Below are positions 57,867-63,818 of a DNA stretch of 64,000 bases, piece after piece. This DNA is from a virus: the IMG/VR virus record IMGVR_UViG_3300031521_000030, positions 33,129-97,128 of that record. One strand, given 5' to 3'. A program made the position numbers and the translations under genes. The notes beneath the pieces are model-generated. The model saw nothing but the letters and a program-made list of their open reading frames with translations, made no database searches and was not told the DNA's origin. Position 1 is the first letter of the stretch. Each line of letters opens with the position of its first letter.

Positions 57867-57895
57867 TCTGTTGCCTTTAACCGAACCATTGGCAA
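57867..57895 (-). promoter_or_regulatory. inverted promoter-like element
   Basis: The only minus-strand copy of the family: TTGCCA, spacer ATGGTTCGGTTAA plus 4, then AACAGA, a poor -10. Downstream on the minus strand only a short frame (MRVFLAGD) is open. It may drive antisense RNA against the 57179 gene or be a decayed copy. Confidence 0.35.
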
Positions 57896-57950
57896 TCATA
57901 CCCACGTTAAAACGATTTTCAAACCTTAAAAGAAAGAAGAGGATACTACC

Positions 57951-58457
57951 ATCAGCCACACCACTTCCGTAAAGACGGTCCCAATCAAAAGCCGCTCCGC
58001 ATTGCAAGCGGCGGTCAATGAACTGCAACTCAAGGGGGTCAAATGCTCCCTCCTAACGGATGCCAAACCCCGCATGTATTACAAGGACCAGATGCAGCGG
58101 CATCTTGGCCAAGCCAGTGAGGTTTGCCCGCTGGTCCTCCACCTCGATGATTGCGCTTATGATGTTGCTTTCATCCAAGCCGAGGATGGGGCACTAACTC
58201 CGGTCTTCGACGATTGGGTGCCAAGCTCCGGCGGCAAGGCCATCAAAGCGGTGCTTGGGGCCGCCTACAAAGGCAAGGTCGAGCATTGGTCCGGCAACCG
58301 GGCCGAAACCGAGCAAACCCTCCACAGCATTGGACGGCTCTTGCAGGGTTATAGCAAATACACGGCCATTGAGTCGGCCACCGCCGATGGCTTTATCATT
58401 GAAAGCTGCACCGAAGACGAGTTGGGCAACATCCAACTTCGCCTCACCAACTGCTAG
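57951..58457 (+). CDS. DUF1257 (Ycf35-like) protein with apparent ATC start
   Basis: A 168-residue protein. The N-terminus SHTTSVKTVPIKSRSALQAAVNEL matches the invariant DUF1257 start MSHF(T)xIKTxI...L..AL..L. The codon before SHTT is ATC, 9 bases after a good ribosome-binding site (AAGAAGAGGA). No ATG or GTG occurs between the in-frame stop at 57927 and the TTG at 58002, so starting there would remove the conserved end. AUC initiation or a recent ATG-to-ATC change is implied. DUF1257 accompanies ycf46-like ATPases and DUF2997 genes; its molecular role is unknown. Confidence 0.75.
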   Translation: MSHTTSVKTVPIKSRSALQAAVNELQLKGVKCSLLTDAKPRMYYKDQMQRHLGQASEVCPLVLHLDDCAYDVAFIQAEDGALTPVFDDWVPSSGGKAIKAVLGAAYKGKVEHWSGNRAETEQTLHSIGRLLQGYSKYTAIESATADGFIIESCTEDELGNIQLRLTNC

Positions 58458-58468
58458 GAGGAAACATT

Positions 58469-58516
58469 ATGAACGACCGAGCAATTCTCATTACGATTGA
58501 CAAGGCAACACCATGA
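58469..58516 (+). pseudogene. DUF2997 5' remnant
   Basis: A strong ribosome-binding site (AGGAGGAAACATT) and ATG open a 15-codon frame, MNDRAILITIDKATP, which stops at TGA. It aligns with the start of the intact DUF2997 protein downstream (MQDQRSILVTIDSVGRP). It looks like the original 5' end of that gene, cut off by the HNH insertion. Its stop overlaps the HNH start (ATGA), so its ribosomes may load the HNH gene. Confidence 0.7.
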
Positions 58517-58992
58517 AGACCCCGGCGAACCTTGCACAGTCCTTTTGGCCAAGGGTGGCCACCGAGGCCCCTGATAAATGTTGGGCTTGGCTCGGCCAGT
58601 TAAATGATCGTGGGTATGGCGTTACCCAAGTTGGTGGTCGCCTTGGCCTCAACACCCGAGCAAGCCGCATTGGCTTTGCCTTATGGCATGGGGTTACCCT
58701 TGAAACCATAGAGGGCCTTGAGGTTTGCCACACCTGTGACAACCCAAAATGCGTAAACCCTAACCACCTATTCATTGGCACCCACGCGGATAATGTTGCT
58801 GATATGGTAGCAAAAGGAAGGCAAGCACGGGGTATCAAGAATGGTTCAGCTAAACTTACTTGGCCCCTTGCCCGAGAGATTCGGGCGTTGCACAAAACGG
58901 GGGTATATAAACAAAAGCAGTTGTGCCAACGCTTTGGTATAACGCAAGGAACCCTTAACCCACTACTCAACCAAAAAACTTGGAAGGAATAA
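58513..58992 (+). CDS. HNH endonuclease inside the DUF2997 gene
   Basis: A 159-residue protein. HNH core: VCHTCDNPKCVNPNHLFIGT (H73, D76-N77, C80, N82-H85). The C-terminus has a helix-turn-helix (PLAREIRAL; KQLCQRFGITQGTLNPLL). It starts within the stop of the DUF2997 remnant and ends 4 bases before the intact DUF2997 gene. It is related in sequence to the HNH gene at 63301 (shared CDNPxCVNPxHL, AKLT/TKLT). Confidence 0.9.
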   Translation: MKTPANLAQSFWPRVATEAPDKCWAWLGQLNDRGYGVTQVGGRLGLNTRASRIGFALWHGVTLETIEGLEVCHTCDNPKCVNPNHLFIGTHADNVADMVAKGRQARGIKNGSAKLTWPLAREIRALHKTGVYKQKQLCQRFGITQGTLNPLLNQKTWKE

Positions 58993-58996
58993 ATAT

Positions 58997-59200
58997 ATGC
59001 AAGATCAGCGTTCTATACTCGTAACCATAGATAGTGTCGGAAGACCGAAAATTGAGGCCATTGGCTTTACCGGGGGCACCTGCAAGGAGGCAACCAAGAA
59101 CCTGCTGGCCGCCTTTGGCGGGGCCGGGGAAACGGTTGAAAAGCCCGAGATGGGCTATATTGAAATCGAAGGCGAGCAGCACGAACATTTGACGATGTAA
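58997..59200 (+). CDS. DUF2997 protein, regenerated 5' end
   Basis: A 67-residue protein. SILVTIDSVGRPKIEAIGFTGGTCKEATKNLLAAFG fits DUF2997 (I-x-x-T-I-x-P-D-G and G-x-x-G-x-x-C). A ribosome site (GGAAGGAAT) precedes the ATG and comes from the end of the HNH gene. Its first 17 residues parallel the remnant at 58469. DUF2997 proteins accompany DUF1257 and ycf46-like genes; role unknown. The acidic end may be flexible. Confidence 0.8.
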   Translation: MQDQRSILVTIDSVGRPKIEAIGFTGGTCKEATKNLLAAFGGAGETVEKPEMGYIEIEGEQHEHLTM

Positions 59201-59206
59201 CCCTTT

Positions 59207-59296
59207 GCGGGCGGGGCATTGAGGGCACTCCCTAAGAATGGGGTAAAGAGCAGGAATCGACCCCTGCCGGTGAGCGACCTGAACCCCGTCCGCCCT
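59207..59296 (+). ncRNA. structured leader RNA candidate
   Basis: A closing stem, GGGCGG 59209-59214 with CCGCCC 59290-59295, encloses AGGG-CACT-CCCT, GCAGG...CCTGC and GGT-GAGCG-ACC hairpins; GGGGT can also pair alternatively with ACCCC. TTTT follows the closing stem, and the next gene starts 8 bases on. It fills the whole 102-base gap. The class is unknown. Confidence 0.4.
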
Positions 59297-59302
59297 TTTC
59301 CT

Positions 59303-59647
59303 ATGAACCAACTCATTACAATCCGACCGGACGGCTCCATTACCGGCCTTGATTTCAAGCGGGCGGGCTTGGACCTCCGCAAGCTAGGCAAGGCCCAAAC
59401 GGAGCGCGTCTCCGAGGTTACCTTTGCCGAGGAGCGGCAGCAATGGTTGGTGCAATATGTTGCACTACCCGGTATGCAAGGCAACATGACCCTCTTCAAC
59501 GTCGCCCAAAGCAAGGCCGACCTTTCCAAGTTGACCTACTTCATAGGGGCACCCGCCAACACGCTTTACTTCCCCGACTATGAGGACGCGGTTGCCGCCG
59601 AGGTTGCGGTTATCCAAGGGCTGCGGGAACAGGGACTTTGCCTCTAA
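59303..59647 (+). CDS. hypothetical protein
   Basis: A 114-residue protein. The start ITIRPDGSITGLDF recalls the DUF2997 style (I-x-P-D-G), but the rest differs (EERQQWLVQYVALPGMQGN). ATG 59303 lies just after the structured RNA. The end overlaps the next start by one base. It carries a one-mismatch dyad (59451-59464). Confidence 0.6.
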   Translation: MNQLITIRPDGSITGLDFKRAGLDLRKLGKAQTERVSEVTFAEERQQWLVQYVALPGMQGNMTLFNVAQSKADLSKLTYFIGAPANTLYFPDYEDAVAAEVAVIQGLREQGLCL

Positions 59648-60102
59648 TGGCCATGCAACCACCGCCGGATGCCTCTAAGAGTCTCCCTCTATTGTGGAGG
59701 GGGTTGAAGTTGTCCCAAGGCATCTGCCATCTGGACGACCAACCCGCCGTAATTAGTTGCCGGAAGTGGCAGGGACAAACCTTCCCAAAGTTCGGCTCCA
59801 TTGCCATGGTTCGGCAGTTGGATGTTGGCCCCAAGCGCATCAAAATCCGGCGGGAGATAAGCATCCGGGTGTCCGACTTTGACCATTGGGCAACCACGAA
59901 GCAGACGGCGGTTTTGGTTAAGCTCCACTCCTTGCCCCAATACTTTGAACTGCGGTTATGCACCCCGGCAAGCATAGCCTTGCTTTGTGATATAGAGAAG
60001 CGGGACGACGCCGAATACCTCTTGGCACTATCCGGTTTCCAGTTCCCCTTCTTCACTTGGAATAATATGGCCCCCCAATTCCCCGAGCATGCCCCCAACT
60101 AG
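59647..60102 (+). CDS. hypothetical protein
   Basis: A 151-residue protein without a recognised family. Strand-rich, with basic stretches (PKRIKIRREISIRV). It overlaps the upstream stop by 1 base and the initiator gene by 14 bases, so it probably belongs to the replication operon. Confidence 0.6.
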   Translation: MAMQPPPDASKSLPLLWRGLKLSQGICHLDDQPAVISCRKWQGQTFPKFGSIAMVRQLDVGPKRIKIRREISIRVSDFDHWATTKQTAVLVKLHSLPQYFELRLCTPASIALLCDIEKRDDAEYLLALSGFQFPFFTWNNMAPQFPEHAPN

Positions 60103-61411
60103 CAAAATCCTTCCCTCCGATTACTGCCACATCGGGAGGCAACTGAACCGGGCATTATTCCCCTTGCTGGACCTGCATGAGCGGGCCGTGGTTCAATTCG
60201 TTTTTGATCGGACCATCGGTTGGGGAAAGCTCTTTGAAACCCTATCGGCCAACAACATCGTGGATGGCATGGTCAGCAAGCAGGGGACTTGGATTGCATC
60301 GCCCACCCCCATGTCGCTCCGCAAGGCATATACAACGCTCCGGTGCCTTGTGGCCAATGAAATCCTCCTAACCACCATTGGCTCCTTTGGCAAATATGGA
60401 GCCCCGGCCTATGGCCTCAACATCGACCCTGACACTCTTATGCTCCGCTTACCTAAAAATGCAATCAAACGGGACCCCGCCCTCCGGGCCAAGAAGGAGG
60501 AAACTGCAACAAGTTGCAGGGAATTAAGCCGAAATTACACGGTGACCCCTAGCACGCCGTGCCAGTCCCCCCTAGCACACGGTGCCACCCCCCCTAGCAC
60601 GCCGTGCCAGTCAGAAGATGAAGGGAAGAAAATAGGAACTGAATTAAAAAGGGAGCCGGGAGAGGAACCCGGCAGCGCAAAGGAGCGAGTAGAAGCAAAG
60701 GCCCATGAGTCCTCCTTGAAAACTCACTCCCTATTGCACAAGAAGGTGGTGGATGCCATGACCAAGGCACGGCCCAGCGGGGCCGAGGTTCAGGGGATAT
60801 GGAATGCCGCTCTAGCCGAGACATTCCCTAATGCCGATGTAATGGTCTGGACCAAGAAGGAGATTGTGCGGGTCAACCAGTTTTGTCGGCGTTACGGTAA
60901 TGGAATCCATAAAATGACCTTCGGGGCTTTTATTGATTGGGCAGTTAGGTCGTGGCGTTACGTTTTGGAGTCTAAGTTCCGCCGCATGGCAAGCCGGGAG
61001 GAGTTCCCCGTTATGCGGTTCCTCATTGCGTTTGAGGCCACCTTCCTTGGGGTTGCCAACCGTTGGGACGAATTGGCCAAGGAGGTGGTGATGCCGTCGC
61101 GGGATAGAGCCATTAAACACCTTGTGGAAGGCCGTATGCCCCTTAACATCGCCGAGCAAGAGGTTGACGCCCGTTCCGGGGTAACCAACGACCTGCGCAA
61201 GAATCAAAAGGTCCTTGCAGACATCAAGGTTGCAACCCTCAACTTTGAGCGCACCCGCCAACGGGAAGAGAATTTGGCACTCGCCCGGAAAGGGTTTGTC
61301 AAGGCCCCAACCCCACCGCCAACCAAGCTCCGCAAGCCGGAAGAAATTGCTGCTGAGTTTGCCTCGATAGAACCGGGCTTTGGCCCTTATATTTCCCCGG
61401 AGCACCGTTAA
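60089..61411 (+). CDS. replication initiator, O-like
   Basis: A 440-residue protein. The first 110 residues (QLNRALFPLLDLHERAVVQFVFDRTIGWGK; PMSLRKAYTTLRCLVANEILLTT) form the winged-helix start typical of phage replication protein O and related initiators. The middle (about 140-220) is polar and low-complexity and its DNA holds iteron-like repeats and a dyad. The C-terminal half is helical. As in lambda, an origin inside the initiator gene is likely. Loader-like and DnaB-like genes follow. Confidence 0.8.
   Translation: MPPTSKILPSDYCHIGRQLNRALFPLLDLHERAVVQFVFDRTIGWGKLFETLSANNIVDGMVSKQGTWIASPTPMSLRKAYTTLRCLVANEILLTTIGSFGKYGAPAYGLNIDPDTLMLRLPKNAIKRDPALRAKKEETATSCRELSRNYTVTPSTPCQSPLAHGATPPSTPCQSEDEGKKIGTELKREPGEEPGSAKERVEAKAHESSLKTHSLLHKKVVDAMTKARPSGAEVQGIWNAALAETFPNADVMVWTKKEIVRVNQFCRRYGNGIHKMTFGAFIDWAVRSWRYVLESKFRRMASREEFPVMRFLIAFEATFLGVANRWDELAKEVVMPSRDRAIKHLVEGRMPLNIAEQEVDARSGVTNDLRKNQKVLADIKVATLNFERTRQREENLALARKGFVKAPTPPPTKLRKPEEIAAEFASIEPGFGPYISPEHR
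60505..60518. repeat. dispersed dyad site 20 (AA centre)
   Basis: Exact copy inside the initiator gene, 27 bases before the first iteron. Confidence 0.85.
60546..60655. other. putative replication origin with three iterons
   Basis: Three repeats of 22 bp at 60546, 60569 and 60591. The first and third are identical (CCCCTAGCACGCCGTGCCAG, then TC), and the second differs at a few positions. Each has a dyad (GCACGCCGTGC or GCACACGGTGC). An A-rich, purine-rich stretch follows to 60655. This is the layout of the lambda origin. Confidence 0.7.
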
Positions 61412-61433
61412 TAGTTTCCCCCTCCTTTCCAAA

Positions 61434-61979
61434 ATGACAGACCAACAACAAAATCAGAAGGCAATGTTTGAAGCGGGCATCGACCGCGATTGCTATGACC
61501 GCAACATAGGCTTCGGCCCCCTCGGTGAAGGAGGCAAAACCGCCTACAACTGGTTAATGACTCAGGCATCGCAGGACATAACGGATGGCAAGGGCGTGGC
61601 GGTTGTGGGGAAGAATGCAAACGCTTACCTTGGGTTCCACCTCATTGCGCGGGGCTTGCTCCTTGGGTTCCACCAAAACGTCCGCGTCCTATCCATGCCC
61701 CGCCTCGTTGACTTCCTCGAAGCCAAGGAAGCCTACGAAGCCCTCGCCGAGCTTGATTGCCTCTTTATTGAGGGATTCTACTCCGACCATTACAAAACCG
61801 GCCCAGCGCCCTACAACAACGAGAAGATTTCGCAGTTGGAATGGTTGTTCCAATGGTTCACCAAAAAGGGTGGCCGGTTGTTCCTCCTAACCACGGACCC
61901 CCTGATAAACTGCCATTGGTGGACCCCCTTATTTATTGCCCGGTTGCAGCGGAAAACTATGGAGATCACCGTTTTATGA
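61434..61979 (+). CDS. DnaC-like helicase loader with lost P-loop
   Basis: A 181-residue protein between initiator and helicase genes. VAVVGKNANAYLGFHLIARGLL (55-76) aligns by position with a DnaC Walker A region, but the G-x-x-x-x-G-K-T/S residues are missing. CLFIEGF (109-115) replaces Walker B; LFLLTTDP resembles sensor 1. It probably keeps the AAA+ fold and binds the helicase without normal ATP hydrolysis. It overlaps the helicase gene by 4 bases. Confidence 0.55.
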   Translation: MTDQQQNQKAMFEAGIDRDCYDRNIGFGPLGEGGKTAYNWLMTQASQDITDGKGVAVVGKNANAYLGFHLIARGLLLGFHQNVRVLSMPRLVDFLEAKEAYEALAELDCLFIEGFYSDHYKTGPAPYNNEKISQLEWLFQWFTKKGGRLFLLTTDPLINCHWWTPLFIARLQRKTMEITVL

Positions 61980-63256
61980 GCCTCATCCACCAACTATTGC
62001 GGGCGGGGATTATGGCGGGCTCGCCCTCTATTTTCCGGGACATTGCAGCCCCACAGGTTTTGGAGGAGGAGGCAGCCGTTTGGACCTTTGCCCAAAACCA
62101 TTACCGACAATACGGGGTCCTCCCCACGGTTGAAACGCTTGGGGCCAATGGGCACCAAATGCAGTTGGCCTTGGAAACCCCGGCCTATTATGTCAACGAG
62201 ATTCGGAAGCGGTTTGCCTACCAACAGATTAGCGAGCGGCACCCCAACCTCACAAACGCGATGCGCAACTACCAACCGGAGGTCGCCTTGGCAACCATCC
62301 GGGAGATGCTCGCGGCGGTTGGACACTCGCTAAACCCCAACTCCGTTTCCAATCTCAACCAGCAACTCGGGCTCGTTTTGGAGGACTTTGATTATGCGAG
62401 GGAGCACCCCGGTTTGCGGGGAATCCCGCTCGGTTGGGACACCCTTGACCATGCAACCCTCGGAGCGCAGCCGGGCGACTTGATTGTCATTGCCGGGCGG
62501 CCAAGCATGGGTAAGTCATACCTCTTGCTCAAGGCGGCCCGAGCGGCATGGCTGGCGGGGCATAGCATAGCCTTCGTTTCAATGGAGATGAGCTTGATGC
62601 AAATTGCCCGGCGGTGGATTGCCATGGAAACCGGCATCAACCCTCGATTCATCCAGCAAGGCGCTCTATCACCGTGGGCGGAAAGCACCCTGCGGCACAA
62701 GGTTTCGGCCATATTAGAGGGCTCCGCACCATGCCACTTCCTAGCGGGGGACATGGAAAAGAACATCGCGGGGATTGAGGCGATGGTGGAGGAAACCAAC
62801 CCGAGCGCGATTTACATTGATGCGGCCTACCTCCTTTCCCCAAGCATCCGGGCCGGGGGCGGTTATGTTGCCAAGTGGGAGCAAATCTCCATGGTCATCA
62901 AGGAGTTGAAGCAGTTGGCCGTCAAATGGAACCGGCCAATCATCATTACGGTTCAGTTCAACCGCAACCTCAAAAGCAACGCAACCCGCGAGCTTGACAT
63001 GGGCGACATCGGCGGGTCCGATAGCATCCCGCAGGATTCGAGCGTGGTTATTGGCGCAAAGCGGGGGCCAAGCCCGCACCAAAACGTCCAGCGCATCCTT
63101 GAGATTATGAAAAACCGCGAAGGCGAAACCAAATCCTTCGCTTGCAACTTCCAATTTACCCCGATGGATTTCAACGAGATTCCCTATGTTGAGCCAATAG
63201 AAGGGGCGGCCCCCCAAGGACCAACCGATGTGAGTTGGATGGGCGGGAATACATAA
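61976..63256 (+). CDS. replicative DNA helicase, DnaB-like
   Basis: A 426-residue protein. The N-terminal 120 residues form a helical collar domain. The RecA-like domain has LRGIPLGWDTLDHATLGAQPGDLIVIAGRPSMGKS (Walker A 174-181), E204 in VSMEMS, YIDAAYLL and ITVQFNRN, then GSDSIPQDSSVVI in place of the usual G-x-I-E-Q-D-A-D. It unwinds DNA at the fork. ATG 61976 is chosen for the ATGA overlap with the loader-like gene. Confidence 0.9.
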   Translation: MSLIHQLLRAGIMAGSPSIFRDIAAPQVLEEEAAVWTFAQNHYRQYGVLPTVETLGANGHQMQLALETPAYYVNEIRKRFAYQQISERHPNLTNAMRNYQPEVALATIREMLAAVGHSLNPNSVSNLNQQLGLVLEDFDYAREHPGLRGIPLGWDTLDHATLGAQPGDLIVIAGRPSMGKSYLLLKAARAAWLAGHSIAFVSMEMSLMQIARRWIAMETGINPRFIQQGALSPWAESTLRHKVSAILEGSAPCHFLAGDMEKNIAGIEAMVEETNPSAIYIDAAYLLSPSIRAGGGYVAKWEQISMVIKELKQLAVKWNRPIIITVQFNRNLKSNATRELDMGDIGGSDSIPQDSSVVIGAKRGPSPHQNVQRILEIMKNREGETKSFACNFQFTPMDFNEIPYVEPIEGAAPQGPTDVSWMGGNT

Positions 63257-63265
63257 GGTTATTTA

Positions 63266-63294
63266 TTGCCCACTATGCAACATTCCATTACCCT
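63266..63294 (+). promoter_or_regulatory. promoter of HNH gene, leaderless type
   Basis: TTGCCC 63266-63271, 17-base spacer, TACCCT 63289-63294, ATG at 63301, again 6 bases after the -10. The spacer lacks CGGTTAA, so the leaderless geometry is not limited to the phage promoter family. Confidence 0.55.
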
Positions 63295-63300
63295 TCCGGC

Positions 63301-63807
63301 ATGAGTAAACCTGCGATTGCCGAGTTAGACCGCTTTCTACAAAAAGCGGGGCCACAACCAGAGGACACTATGGCTTGCTGGGAATGGCAAGGTAGGAGGT
63401 CCTCAAAAGGTTATGGCCAGTTTGTTAGTGCAACCGGACTATCAGAAAGGGCGCACAGAGCCAGCTTTCGCCTATTTATAGGCCCACTTCCAAAAGGGCT
63501 GCATATTCTCCATTCCTGTGACAACCCTTGCTGTGTGAACCCAAAGCACCTTCACCTTGGGACGGATGCCGAAAATATGAAGGAGAGGGATGCCCGAGGG
63601 AGGGGATGTTTTCCCGGTAATCCCCGTCACCCACAGACAAAATTAACCTACGACCAAGTTGCCGCCATACGATCTACCTATGCCGCCGGTCGGGCGTCGG
63701 GCAGGAAATACGGTCTGCTTGCCGAACTAGGACGCCAATATGGCATCAACCGATCATCCGTCCTTGCAATAGTGCAGAGAGGCACTTGGAAAGAGAACAA
63801 CCACTAA
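63301..63807 (+). CDS. HNH endonuclease with C-terminal HTH
   Basis: A 168-residue protein. CWEWQGRRSSKGYG (26-39), HSCDNPCCVNPKHLHLG (71-87) and TKLTYDQVAAIRS form the HNH core and the start of the DNA-binding part; LAELGRQYGINRSSVLAIV is a helix-turn-helix. It lies between the helicase and the next gene, and I find no copy of either gene's end in it, unlike the other four HNH genes. It is a homologue of the HNH gene at 58513. Confidence 0.9.
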   Translation: MSKPAIAELDRFLQKAGPQPEDTMACWEWQGRRSSKGYGQFVSATGLSERAHRASFRLFIGPLPKGLHILHSCDNPCCVNPKHLHLGTDAENMKERDARGRGCFPGNPRHPQTKLTYDQVAAIRSTYAAGRASGRKYGLLAELGRQYGINRSSVLAIVQRGTWKENNH

Positions 63808-63818
63808 ACCAGCAACCT

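Noticed and set aside
63301-63807. Terminal mimicry by the last HNH gene
   Set aside because: Its ends do not resemble the helicase end (DVSWMGGNT) or the next gene's start (MSTTELPKSV); it appears truly intergenic.
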